Shown piece after piece: positions 47,207 to 58,499 of a stretch of 64,000 nt of DNA; the stretch's first letter is position 1; the number at the start of each line of letters is the position of its first letter. The notes below the pieces were generated by a model. The model made no database searches and was not told where the DNA came from. It saw only the letters and a list, made by a program, of their open reading frames with translations. Both the position numbers and the translations under genes were made by a program. This DNA comes from Forficula auricularia. Its lineage: Eukaryota; Arthropoda; Insecta; Dermaptera; Forficulidae. Where the stretch lies: positions 11,501,401 through 11,565,400 of the forward strand of contig JALMQS010000075.1 in NCBI GenBank assembly GCA_024734495.1, written 5' to 3'.

Positions 47207-50200
47207 TTATGCTTCTGGTTCAGGAGCCACTTCTTCTTCAGTCTCCTGCTCAGTTGGAGGTTGTTCATCTTCCATATTAGTTGGTTCATATTGTTCTAAA
47301 CGCTCTTTTAGAGTGATAACTTTCTCTTCAAGGTCTTTTATTGTTTGTGATGATACTTCTAGTTGAGCTTTAACAGATTCATACTCAGTCATATCAGGCC
47401 TTTCATCTCCAAGTTGTTTTCGAAGGTAGCTGAAATTATTAAATAAAATGTTTAATAGACAATGTGGATGTCGAGTTTTGAAATAAAGTACTAAAAGATA
47501 AATAATTTTAAAAGTGATAATATAAAATAAACAAAAAAAGTCTTTATGAGGTGGAATATTTTTTTTGATTAGATCATTCATGATAAAATTAGTTACAATT
47601 ATCTAGTACGAGGATAAGTCAAAAATTACCTACACTTTTCGTTCTACAACTTTAAAAGATAGGAAGCGGCCGCATGCGCATGCGTTGAATTGGCGCGTCT
47701 GCGGTCATGTGTGCGGAATTTAATCACGATCGCGTCAGTTGTCGTCTAGCTACAACAGCATAAGCATGTCAGCTCCGCTATCAAATTGCACCAAAGAGGA
47801 GCAACGAGGAGTGGTCAGTGGGTGTGAAAGAAGCTGAAATTCACCGGAAACTTTTGTCACAATACGAGGAAAGTGCTTTATCTCGTAAAAACGTTTTTTT
47901 ATGGATCGAAATGTTTAAAAGTGGCCGAACGAGCGTAACACAAAAAAAGGGAGCCGGGCGACCGTCACCTTCGACCACTGACGACAACATTCAGCAAGCT
48001 CAAGATATGATTACAGCAGATAGGCGAGTTACCATAGATAAGGTAGCATCTTCTTTAAACATTAGTCACGGTTCTGCCTATCACATTATCCACGACGAAC
48101 TCAATGGACGTTCGGGATGCGGTGCAAAAGTGGCTTCATGACCAACCGAAAACCTTCTACTAGGAAGGCATCCGGAAGCTTGTGGCTCTCTGGACCAAGT
48201 GCATTGCTAAAGGTGGATACTATATCGAAAAATAATGTATCTGTTGTACGTATTCCTATCTTAGTTTAATAAAGTTGTAGAACGAAAAGTGTGAGTAATT
48301 TTTGACTTATCCTCGTATTATCTAACTGGACGTTTTTGACTAATGATTTCTTTTTTCGTCCATTTAAGGTTGGTTTTACATATTTTTGCTTTGTGCTTCC
48401 AAGATCTAAACAATGAATATTAATAATGTGAAAAAGATCAATAAAATCTTTTTTGAGTTGCTTTACAACCTCACCTAAGTTTTAATTATTAAATAAATAA
48501 TATTAAGTTGTAGGTTTTATGCTAATGTGGTTGTGTTGTTTATCAATTTCGGTTGGAACCATCTATATTAGAAATTGTTTGATGGGATATTCTTATCAAA
48601 ATTAATAAGATTGTTTACATCTTAATTAGGAAATTTGTACCACAATCAATTTAGGAATAGAATAAAGGTGTTTTCTTTATAAAATTGCAATCATGCTTTA
48701 GTGAATAACTCGGTAGACCAGCCAGTAACATGAATGTCTCATAAGTTAAGGCCGATTTATTAAAAGTTGAAGAAAATCGTCTTAAGAAGTAGAGAACCAA
48801 ACGACGTAATAATAAAAGAAAATTTAATTTATTTTCTAATTCAATCATTTTTCAGATCATTTATCTGCTTACTAGTCACAAACAAAAAACATAAAATTTT
48901 AAAACTAAAATGAAATGGAGAATTGGTTGTCTATGATATTATTAGAAAATTAGTTATATTTTCTAGATTATTCGGAGCATTTTCGCTTGTAATTATGAAG
49001 CTGTTTGGGTGAGCCTGGTATTGGATTCACGGAAAAAATTTCAATTTTTTTTTTACTTATTGTATTGAAAAATGTCTGAAACGAGGAGAAACATTTCAAG
49101 CATGCAATATGTTCCTTTTTTCTGTCTGTGAATTCAGATACCCACGAGAACTTAAATCGAAAAGTTTTTGAGCTAAAATATTTGAATTTTCAATGCGAAT
49201 AATTGTTTAGATTTTGGAGTTTGTAGCTTTAGAAGTCTTGGTTCAAAAATGCAGAAAACATCATTTTTACTTTATTTTTATTTGATTTTAAGGCAATGTC
49301 ATAATAGGCATAAATGAAAAAATTATTTTTTATAAGAGTTTATTATTAATTATAAGGGCGTCTCTAGCGTAACTAAGTTTTCACTTGTTTTTGTTATTTA
49401 ATAAATATTTCATTAGAATTTGATTAAGAAATGACTAAAAAGTACGCGGATAGAATGATAATCTATCTTCATTTAGATAGATAGATAATAATTTATTGTT
49501 TAAAGCCAGTTTGGCTAATACAATTTTGAAAAAATAGAATAAAAAAAAAATACAACAATAAAACATTATATAAAAAAAATAATGTAAATAAAACAAAAAA
49601 CAAAAAAATAAAAAATCTTATTTGAAATTTTTTATTTTATCTATTCATTAACTATGAATGCCCGGATGCGGAGAGCCTCAACCACAAAGTGAAACAAGTC
49701 TTTTGCTTGTTCCTCATTACAAATGTTCATTATAATTTCCACGAAGTTATCTTCATCTACCACCTCAGAGGCAAGAAAATATTTATACAAATAGTGACTG
49801 CGCGAACCAGTAATTATCGGACAATCTACCAGAATATGTTTTAAATCTTCCTTTGCCTGATAATTGCATAGCGTGCAGTTCACATTTGGGTCCAATTTTT
49901 AACTGTTGGAGTTGACATAAAAATGTACAACTCGAGCATTTTTGGTTCTTAGTTGGTGGATAAGTCGCGTTTTGGAGATGGGCAAACGCGTGTTGAGGAG
50001 AAAATTATTATTAGGGTCCAGGCGCCCATATAAGGGTGCATAATTCGAACCATTTATAGCAGATTGGTCCTCAAGGCAGTAAACATTCCGCAATCCACCC
50101 ATCAGAACGTCCCTAGCTGCCCTGATTGCATCCACATTTTGGGGATCCCATAGTCTCAACCCATCAATCTTTATAAAAAAACTGTGCACCTGGGACACAC

Positions 50201-52003
50201 AGTTATATTTAATTGAAAAGTTTTTGTTTTGCCGAGAGTAGCAGAGTTGTTGATTCACAAAGAGAAACAAAGAGATTGATTCTCTGCTTGATGCAAATAA
50301 ACATATACACATATATATCAAGATGATATATCTGTATATATATTATTTATTTGTTTGAAAATCAAACAAATAAATAATATATATATACAGATATATCATC
50401 TTGATATATATGTGTATATGTTTATTTGCATCAAGCAGAGGACAATCTCTTTGTTTCTCTTTTGTGAGTTATATTTAACCTTATTAGACTCGGTGTTATG
50501 AAGGCAAACCAATCGGTTGTAGCAAATTCAGGGGAGTCTACTGGATGGCATAGCGATCTCTCTTCATTGCATTACAAGGATGCCAAATACAAGTCCAGAT
50601 CTGTTTCACAATATTAGAGATTAATCTATATTCAAACGCCTCCCAATCGATCACAAACCCAAAGGTCGAAAATAATTTTTTCTTTACCCGGGGGCGCAAT
50701 CTCAACGAGGCCGCGTCGAAAGACAATTATAAATTAAATTAAATCAGGGAACGAAGAAAAGATTTTTTATTATAGACAAAGGGATCAGCCGGGATTCGAA
50801 CCCGGGATCTTCGCATGTGCGCTGCGATGCCTTCATAAGAGCCTTAGCTCTTATCCTCTTGGCCACTGATCCCCAAACTCAAGCTAATACCTAATGTCTA
50901 TATGAATATGGAATTTCATTTTTATTTAATCTTTTATCCTCGTTCATTTTCGCAGCTCTGTAATGGCCGGACTATTATTAAACTATATTCAAACGCCTCC
51001 CAATCGATCACAAACCCAAAGGTCGAAAATAACTTAATTAGAGATTAATTTTTTAATATCTATTATTCTAGGAAGGGCCTTTTGACTATATAAGAAAAAA
51101 TATTAAATCGAAATGAATGTCAGATTTAGATATTAACCATTTTAAATTATTAATTCACCGAAAATGCAAGCATCGTACTAAGTCTTGAAAAAGTTTCACT
51201 TTTCCTCTTTTTTTTTTAATTATAATTTTATAGAAATAATGTAATATTTAATCCCTCGTCTATAGCAACGCTTACTTGTTAATGTTAATATCTATTTTAT
51301 TTTAAATTTTCATGGATTTACACATTTATATATATAGAATCGAGGGGTGAACCGCGATAGGAATTAGGTGTACACCTCTTTGGAATTATTTTGGAATTCA
51401 TTAGATAATGCCCCTTCATCTATTGTCTTCTACTTGGAAATGAAAGTGAAAGTGGAAGTAGGTGTACACGATATTAGGTCGTGGTTCATCCCTCGTATAG
51501 AATGGAATATTTATTTTTCCACTCATAGTAATTTGACAGCTAATGATTTAAGGGGGAGAGGGGAGCCTTAAACTCGAAAAAAATCTTCAGGTTTTTTAAT
51601 TAGCCATCAAAACATCAAGCAATAAAAAATACTAGATTATATTGAAATAAATCAATGAAATAAAATAAAAAAACTTATAAATATGAATTAGTAGTGTATC
51701 TTCTTAGGAATAATTGTTATACATATAATGAAAAATCATAAATATTTTAGTCTATAATTTTTTTAACTTACTCCAAAGGATCTTCAGGTTTTTCTGATTC
51801 TTCATATAAACAAACTAGAGCTTTAGTTAAAGCATCCATAATTCCACATCTTTCTAAATATTTCCTAAATTCCTCACGTTTTGTATCAATAGGCTAAAAA
51901 CAATTGATTTTTATAAATTGATATTTTCTATTTGATAGAACATGCCATGTGTTATTTTAAATAAAACAAAATAATTATTAATACTTACACGAAAGTTTGA
52001 CAT
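47207..52003 (-). CDS. MYCBP: c-Myc-binding protein (AMY-1), complete, 3 exons
   Basis: MYCBP is a small coiled-coil protein that binds the Myc N-terminus and AKAPs (known for the family). Exons 5' to 3': 51989-52003 (MSNFR), 51772-51893, 47207-47429; 360 nt, 119 residues plus stop. Exon 2 reads PIDTKREEFRKYLERCGIMD and ALTKALVCLYEESEKPEDPL, matching the human SKREQFRRYLEKSGVLD and LTKVLVALYEEPEKP blocks. Exon 3 continues YLRKQLGDERPD, then a coiled coil (VSSQTIKDLEEKVITLKERL) ending LEQYEP, the usual family C-terminus. A further acidic tail of about 24 residues rich in E, P and T is longer than in vertebrates. All splice sites are GT-AG. The gene is tail to tail with VBP1 (690 bp between stops). 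Its 4.3-kb second intron holds a deleted mariner, a LINE end and a tRNA-like sequence. Confidence 0.92.
47609..48315 (+). mobile_element. Deleted mariner transposon, copy 2, in MYCBP intron 2
   Basis: TA on both sides (47607-47608, 48316-48317); ends CGAGGATAAGTCAAAAATTA and complement, 707 bp. The transposase frame keeps the N-terminal double helix-turn-helix (VKEAEIHRKLLSQYEESALS, GAGRPSPSTTDDNIQQAQDM, RRVTIDKVASSLNISHGSAY). It then jumps to the C-terminal RSGCGAKVAS read in another frame, so the catalytic core is deleted. Confidence 0.88.
48316..49477. other. MYCBP intron 2, no gene seen
   Basis: AT-rich DNA. At 48680-48850 the text resembles the minus strand of the 53600-53760 region (LNKRLK-like frame), a possible fragment of the TTAA element. 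Nothing else is clear. Confidence 0.35.
49478..50725 (-). pseudogene. LINE 3' end with zinc-knuckle C-terminus, split by a foldback
   Basis: Minus strand, after the foldback: DGLRLWDPQNVDAIRAARDV and LRNVYCLEDQSAINGS, then the Cys-His block CTLCNYQAKEDLKHILVDC ending at 49641. After the stop, an AT-rich tail, the hairpin AGCCAAACTGGCT and a (GATA)n tract at 49478-49495 close the element. Resembles the C-terminal part of CR1/I-type ORF2. Upstream part (50538-50725) is broken. Confidence 0.65.
50213..50466. mobile_element. I-type foldback inserted in a LINE, 12-bp TSD
   Basis: AGTTATATTTAA at 50201-50212 and 50467-50478. The head AGTTTTTGTTTTGCCGAGAG lies on the left only, then the arms CTGCTTGATGCAAATAAACA and complement. 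The centre is GAAAATC with no ribozyme core left. The LINE frame resumes on the other side. Confidence 0.8.
50626..51032. repeat. 50-bp direct repeats flanking the tRNA-like segment
   Basis: The same 50 bases (CTATATTCAAACGCCTCCCA to GGTCGAAAATAA) occur at 50626-50675 and 50983-51032, apparently identical, enclosing 307 bp that include the tRNA-like sequence. Confidence 0.85.
50781..50872 (-). tRNA. tRNA-like sequence with enlarged D-loop
   Basis: Minus strand: acceptor GGATCAG/CTGATCC (7 pairs), D-stem GCC/GGC, anticodon stem TCGCA/TGCGA, T-arm CCGGG-TTCGAAT-CCCGG with a perfect B-box GGTTCGAATCC. The anticodon loop GCGCACA would give GCA but has C, not U, at position 33. The D-loop carries an 18-nt perfect hairpin (TAAGAGC/GCTCTTA). 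More likely a tRNA-derived pseudogene than a working tRNA. Confidence 0.55.
51341..51495. mobile_element. 155-bp MITE with 8-bp TSD, copy 2
   Basis: TATAGAAT at 51333-51340 and 51496-51503; ends CGAGGGGTGAACCGCG and complement. Same family as 35609-35755. The open frame at 51368 is within it and not a gene. Confidence 0.8.
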
Positions 52004-52371
52004 ATTCAAATAAAATAATTAGTCTGATTTAAACTTAAAATGAAGGAAGGCTTTTTTTTGTATTTTAATTTATTTATCCTGAAACGAAACAGTGTTACCA
52101 GGCCAACTAAACAGACACCTCTGCGCTATGGCGGTAAATTGGTAAACGTTTTAGGAATTAGTTCATTTTAACAAGAAATGATTAGAATATTATTTCTAAT
52201 TATCTGCATATATTTTATCGGATTTCTAATAATATTATATTTTTTTCTTGCGAAATGCTGGATCATTATATCATATTATTTTTTATAATTATATTATTTT
52301 TATTTAAGTAATTTATTTTAAAATATAATAAATTGAAAAAAATAAGCCGACGTGTTGTGATGTGGCCATCC

Positions 52372-53024
52372 ACTTAACTTTACCATACAACCTGGCCCCT
52401 CACTTTTATTTAATATTTAATAAAATTATTTATAATCATGTAGGGGTGGGGGTTAGTTTTTGCATTTTTAGACTCCTGGGGTCCCACTGATTATGTATAC
52501 AAAATTTGGTTGAGTTTGGCACAAGGGCCTATATTTTCATTTTTTGACCCCCCCCCCATTTTGGGCGGTTAGTTTTTGCATTTTTTAGACTTCTGGGGTC
52601 CGACTGATTATGTATACAAAATTTGGTTAAGTTTGCTCAAATGGCCTTTTAATTTTTAACCCCCCCTCCCCTTAATTTTGGTTCGATATACACCAAAATC
52701 TAATCAGCTCTTAATCTCAATGGACCAAAAATACGTGTGAAATTTGGTTTCGATATTCACACTAGTTTTTGAGCTAGCTCGTCCACAAAATTGTTTGTAA
52801 CGCACAGACTAACAAGCAGAAACCTGACAGACTAACTAACAGACATTTTGACAAAACAATTATTATCTCGAAAAATATAACTTTTTCGATGTTCACTTAT
52901 TTGGGCTTTTTGTAGACTGAAATACCATATGTTTCTGAGATATTTCGAAAAAAAGAAGGAAAAAAACACTTTTTTCATGCACGATTACAATACTTGATCA
53001 TACCTACCCTCTGTATGGTAAAGT
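52372..53024. mobile_element. Element L, copy 2
   Basis: ACTTTACCATACAACCTGG to CTGTATGGTAAAGTAAAA. Two inner repeats of GATTATGTATACAAAATTTG. Upstream of MYCBP exon 1. Confidence 0.6.
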
Positions 53025-53227
53025 AAAAAAAAAATGAAAAACTTTTTAAGAATTGGTACGCAAAATGAGAGGGATTTTTGGTGAGCTGGTGGTTTGGGTT
53101 AGAAAACTGAAACTTGGCACAGAGGTGCAGTTTACTAATATAAACAGTTTTTTTTTAATAAATATCCAAAGCGTATCATACAGATGAGGAAGCTTTCTGG
53201 TATAAAGCAGAGCTTCCCACTCTTTAA

Positions 53228-53946
53228 GGTAGTTGTTTCACCATATGGGTTTTCTTAGGATTTTTTTGAAATTTAGACAGATTATTATTTAAATACTTCT
53301 GCATCGATTGGTGGCAAAACGAAATTTATATGAACTATATATTTCCGGAGATATTAAATTCCAAAGATAAGAATTTTTTCAGACTCTTATACATTGCACT
53401 ATACGGGATATCGGAAAGTTTACATACATATTTAATTAGGTATAATTATATGAAACTCTTCTTACCATTGTTATAAAAAACTAAACCAACATTAAACAAT
53501 AACTAATCAATTTTTTAAGAAAATTTTAATTCATAGTTACAACATAGTTTCTGAGATAATAATGAATAAATAATGTAAAATTTACAGCTAAAAACAAGCT
53601 GGCAACAACGCATATATTTAACCTAAAAAGTGGATTAATTTTAGTACTTTTTCGACGTTTTATCACTTCAGTCATTTTCGCAAAAGCTTTTAATCGCTTA
53701 TTAAGAACTTTTTGTTTAATAAATCGACCTTTATAATGTATTTTATCTTTCATTTCTATGATAAAAAACATTCAAGCTTGGACATCAATGTGGCCAGATT
53801 TGTCAAACAAGCACGGGATTGGCTAGTAGTGGTACATAAACAGCACAATTTTTTGGGCTTATGAATTATGAATGAATCCTTATTGTATGTCTGTTCTATA
53901 TACTCTAGCATTAACTTTTTGGTTGTATTGTCGCGAAACAACTACC
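53228..53946 (-). mobile_element. TTAA-flanked element (GGTAGTTGTTTC family), copy 2
   Basis: TTAA at 53224-53227 and 53947-53950. It matches 23469-24137 reversed. The minus strand has an 81-codon frame (53526-53771) beginning EMKDKIHYKGRFIKQKVLN, K/R-rich then hydrophobic, partly conserved in the other copy. Function unknown. Confidence 0.75.
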
Positions 53947-53950
53947 TTAA

Positions 53951-54640
53951 AATCTACCCAGTGCCATAACTAATAGGCAGGTGCAACAGAGAGGCACCCA
54001 CACAGGGCCCAGCCTGTAGTTGGCCCTAAAAAAGCTAAAAATATGCATATTAAAGATGGCAAAACATTAAATTGCTGAATCCTATAATAATAAAATTAAG
54101 TTCTACAAAAAACGCATTATATTACCTGTTTTATTAGGTCCGAATTACGACATAGCACATAGCCCTTCAAAGACTAGCTATATATGGCACTGAATGTACC
54201 GGTATGTAGTAGTAGGCAATATATGATGACGTATATATAACTTGAAGCTTATTAGGTTTACAATTTTTTTTTAATTTTTTTTTCCCCCACTTTTAGATTC
54301 TTTAAATAACCTATGAATGAAAATGATTAATTAGAAAACAAAAGAGGAAAAAGTCAAGACTTTTTCAAGAGTCGGTACGCTTTCTGCAAATTTTGTAGAT
54401 ATTGAAAGGGTCGAGTTGTCACGACCCCCATTACTAAATTTAAAAATATATATATTTATCGAATAAATTCAATTTATATAAATTGCTTCAGTAAACAGTT
54501 ATTTATTTTTAAATCATTAAATATAATTTTTTTAAGAGATATACTTAATCATATATTGTCATATACATTTATAATGGGATTCTGTACAGTAGATTCCGAC
54601 TTATTTTCTTTTTGGAGAGAATGGCTAATAGAATTTCAAT
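53951..54640. other. Intergenic DNA, no gene seen
   Basis: AT-rich, no recognisable element. Confidence 0.4.
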
Positions 54641-54679
54641 GGAGAATTGATGGAAGGCAGCCCATACATACCCTTGTAA

Positions 54680-55400
54680 ATATGGCACAACTCGCCCATA
54701 CACAACACAACGCGTTGCACAACTGCTCCCGTGTTGTGCAAAAGATTTCAAACATTTGGGCAACGCATCAAACACTCCCATACACTGTTAAACAATTGCA
54801 CAACGGCCTGTGTTGCGCAATTTGTTTGACTGTGTATGGGCCTCTTAAACGATCGCGAAATGTGCAATGAAACGAACAATTTAAAAAATATGGACAATTG
54901 ATGGAAGGCAGCCCGAAGATAATGAAAAAATAAAATTTCCGAATAAAACACATTTATTAGAAAGTCATTTTTAATCCTCAGAAAAACTGATGTTTCGGAG
55001 GATCTTCCCTTCTTCTTCAGGGTTTAAAAGGGTCAACAAAGGAGACACCTCCCATATTGACCCTTTTAAACCTTGAAGGAGGGAAGATCTTTCGAAATGG
55101 AGAGCTTTAAGAGGATAAAAATGACTTTCCAATAAATTTGTTTTATTTGGAATTTTATTTTTTCATTATCTTCGGGCTGCCTTCCATCAATTGTCCATAT
55201 TTTTTAAATTGTTCGTTTCATTGCACATTTCGCGATCTCTTAAGTGGCTCTTACACTGTTAAATACAAATTACACAACAGAGGCCGTTGTGCAATTGTTT
55301 GACAGTGTATGGGAGTGTTTGATGCGTTGCGCAAATGTTTGACAAGTTTAAAAAATGTTTGAGATCTTTTGCACAACGTTGTGCAACGCGTTGTGTTCCA
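54680..55400. repeat. Large palindrome with TTGTGCAA-type subrepeats
   Basis: CACAACGCGTTGCACAAC and similar words on the left are mirrored on the right (CGTTGTGCAACGCGTTGTG). The inner arms ATCGCGAAATGTGCAATGAA mirror at 55205-55240. All open frames in this stretch are strand shadows of the palindrome. Confidence 0.75.
54893..55200. mobile_element. Foldback family G, copy 2, inside the large palindrome
   Basis: Ends ATTGATGGAAGGCAGCCCGA and complement. The left-arm core on minus (54985-55025): AAACC, CTGAAGA, A, GAAGG..CCTCC, GAAAC, ATC, AG. The right-arm copy is decayed (CTTGAAGG..TTCGAAAT). Confidence 0.65.
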
Positions 55401-56852
55401 GATAGTAATTTAAACTTGAATCCAACTTGCAACAAGTTTGATGTGTCAAAAGTGGAAGCTTGTGGCAAGTTTGTCGTGGCAAGTGTATACACTTGAGGCA
55501 AGTTTGAATCAAACCTCCTAGTTTCCCAGCGACAAGCCTGCACGTTGTTTGTTTTTGCAAAGCATATGCAACTTTGTCTTAATATACTTGCAGGGTGTTT
55601 ATTTTTTAAAGTATATGCAACATTGACCTAAGTAAGTTTAACCTACTAAAAGAAAATCGACTATAATTTAAAAAATCAGTTATTTACTTATTGTTCCTTG
55701 GAGAATGTCATCTTTAGGTGAATGCCATCAATAGACGATAGGTGCTTCTACCTTATTGGCTGATTCATTGTTAAATTAGAAAGAAGTAAATATTGGGCAG
55801 GAAAATACAAGGGAAAAAAATAACAAAAAACAAACCATTGATTTAATCTTTTTTTAATCCTTTTTATTTTATTAAAATTATAAAAAATCAAATAATAAAA
55901 TATAAAAAAAAAAAAAACACTTTCTCTTTGTCATTTCTTAAATCTTATTTTATATTTGACCTTTATTTTCTCTCTCTAGTCTGAAACAAATAAACAAGAT
56001 TACTATATAATATTTAAGACATAAAATTATTAGTGAATTATAGAGTTTTGTCAAACCATCAGATGCTGCAAGGAGCACTCATATATGTAATCTAAAACTT
56101 ACCTTCTTGTTGAACTTCCCTATGGATAAAGCAAAAATATTTCAGTACAGTAGATATAAAAATAGAGATTTAATAGAAGAATCTTAAGTTCAAAAAAATA
56201 AAAAAACATTAAATTATAGATAAATACCTATATTATAAAAGTGGAAAACTTACCCATAACCTCTTTCTCTGTTATTTATTTAGATTTCTTGAAAAATAAT
56301 ATGTATTATCATATATGTATATAAAACTATTGATAATAAAATAAGGATTTTGGAGCTTATATGTCAATGTATAAATAAACTGATATTTCTTTTATTTCTT
56401 ATATATTTAGGTATATAAGTTGTTTATTTTGAAAGTCCATTCGATTTTCGAGACATGTAAGCCACACTCTAGAATTAAATAAAAATAATTTTAATTTTAA
56501 TTCATAATAATTTTAATAATACCTCGCAAGTATTCCGCCCGTTTGAATTCTGGATTAAAAAAGTAGTTACTTTTTTTAGGAAATGTTTATAATTATTATA
56601 TTAAAAATAAACTAGATTGACAGTTTAACGGTTAAACATAGACTAAAGGATTAATATATTTGTGGCTAGATGGCGCCAACGAACAAGCAAGTAAGCAAGT
56701 TTGTAGCAAGTTAGATAAAAACTTAATAATTCACCCTTGAACATTCAAGATTGCTGCAAAATTACCACAAACTTATCTTGTCATATTTGACATAACAATT
56801 TAAATTCAAACAAAAGTTAAGTTTGCGGCAAGTCCAATTGCTATCTGGACAT
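55397..56852. mobile_element. Non-autonomous element with CCAGATAG ends
   Basis: CCAGATAGTAATT on the left and TTGCTATCTGG on the right. Near both ends GCAAGTTTG-type words repeat many times in degenerate form. No transposase. Class unknown. Confidence 0.45.
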
Positions 56853-57304
56853 ACTCGCCTAAACTTTGGATATTGTTTATAGTGCGGGTGAATACAACCA
56901 TTTTGAGATATAATAAAAATTATTCATAACACCTGCTCGGATTTAGTATTTGACCACCTCTCTTCTGATTTTCAATACAATCTTATTTATTAAATTTCAG
57001 CTTATTAACTACAAGTATTCAAGAGATAAATATAACTATATAACGATTCGATTTTTTCTGATTTTCTGCATTGTCAACCTAAGGTTCTAAATAAATTTTT
57101 TTTATAATTTTTCTAACTAATATAACAAAGAATAATTGCTATATCAATGAGAATTGTTTTTGACCGCGCTTATTTGAAAAATATATTTATCGCGAGACTA
57201 CTGCGGATTACGCTATTGAAGTCTGCGGAGTCTTAAGTCTGGACCAAGAGAGAAAAAGATGTGATCCACTTAGCTACAATCCAACGTCATATCGCGTATA
57301 GCCC

Positions 57305-57450
57305 GCTACCCAGACAGAAATGAATCTTGCAGCAATATTACATTGCATTATTAAACTTTGCACGAATCTTGCTGCAACATTGCAGCAATGTTGCAGCAAT
57401 ATTCCTATGTCCGCCTCTGAACTTTGCACGAACCTTGCAGCAACATTGCA
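57305..57450. repeat. Cluster of TTGCAGCAA subrepeats
   Basis: CTTGCAGCAA, CTTGCTGCAACATTGCAG, TTGCAGCAATGTTGCAGCAA and AACTTTGCACGAA words recur after CCCAGACAG, resembling subterminal repeats of a transposon end. Confidence 0.5.
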
Positions 57451-57634
57451 GGATAAATGAATAAGAAATAATATTTTATGATGAAATAAGTTTCGTTTAT
57501 TAATATAAAATGGCAAGTACAGATACAATACAATATTTCGAGATCCATAGGGGCTGCATCTTTACTGGTGCACCCCTTCTTGCATTCGATTGGACTAAAA
57601 AAAAAAAAAAATGTGAGTTCAGTCTTATGATGAT

Positions 57635-57720
57635 AGTTTATTTATTTTTATTTATTTATTTATTTAATTGTATCTATAGGGCCGTTAGGCCCCTTTATCG
57701 TACAATATATACATCGAAAT
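57635..57720 (-). repeat. LINE-like 3' tail: hairpin plus (AAATA)n
   Basis: Minus strand GGGGCCTAACGGCCC hairpin, then AATAAATAAATAAATA-type repeats. Same layout as the ends at 49500 and 58510. Confidence 0.5.
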
Positions 57721-57729
57721 ATTACTAAA

Positions 57730-58495
57730 ATTAAATAATACATTATTTTTATTAGCGTAACATAAAACATTCCAATAAAGTAACTTAGAATAATAGCAAA
57801 CAATAGTTATCAACTACGTCAAAACTTTCAAAAATTAAGTTTGCACAATTTTGTACGAGACCGAGACTCACTCGCTATCAGGTTAAAATAGGAACTGAAC
57901 CGAGCGTGTTGATTGCTTTCTGTTCTCTGGACACGTATTTGTACCAAATAGAAACCTGTTTCTATTAAGTACCGAATAGAAACTGAAGCACCGCTATCAT
58001 ACTTATCGGAAGCGACCAAAAAGAACCGAACCGAATGGAACCGCATATGTGTGATACAGGCCTATCGATGGTGAACACAACCTCCTATGTCAAAATAACC
58101 AAGTTTACAGTAGGCCGCATTAAAAATATATTTTACAAGTTATTGTTATGCTGCGATTCACCGCTCAATTGGTAAAATTATGACAGGAGTTTGAACACCT
58201 TAAAAATTGACATTGCATTTTAATTTAGGGAAAATAATATTGAAAAACTGCAAAAATTGAAATAGGAGGTTGAGAACATTTCACCATCGATATGCACTTT
58301 TAACACAATATATATTTTAAAATGTCTTGATTTAGTATTCATTATTCTACTTATAATATATTTTAATTACAAATAGGGGAAAGATTTTTGTAGTCTCACA
58401 GAAAAATAAAATATTCAATATATTTCTTATTAATAATTCGATGATTCGATAAACTTTCAAATTATTTTATTTATTTCAACGGCTAATTGCTTTAA
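57730..58495. other. Intergenic DNA, no gene seen
   Basis: Unique-looking AT-rich DNA; a short TGAACCG-rich patch at 57890-58040 was not identified. Confidence 0.35.
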
Positions 58496-58499
58496 TATT

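Noticed and set aside
50781..50872. Functional tRNA-Cys (GCA)
   Set aside because: C at position 33, a pyrimidine at 37 and an 18-nt D-loop hairpin argue against function; kept only as tRNA-like.
53526..53771. 81-codon minus ORF as a host gene
   Set aside because: It lies wholly inside a TTAA-flanked repeat and is broken in the other copy; treated as transposon-borne.
54556..55560. Several overlapping ORFs with similar peptides on both strands
   Set aside because: All lie in a large palindrome with short repeated words, giving mirrored translations; no homology to a protein family.
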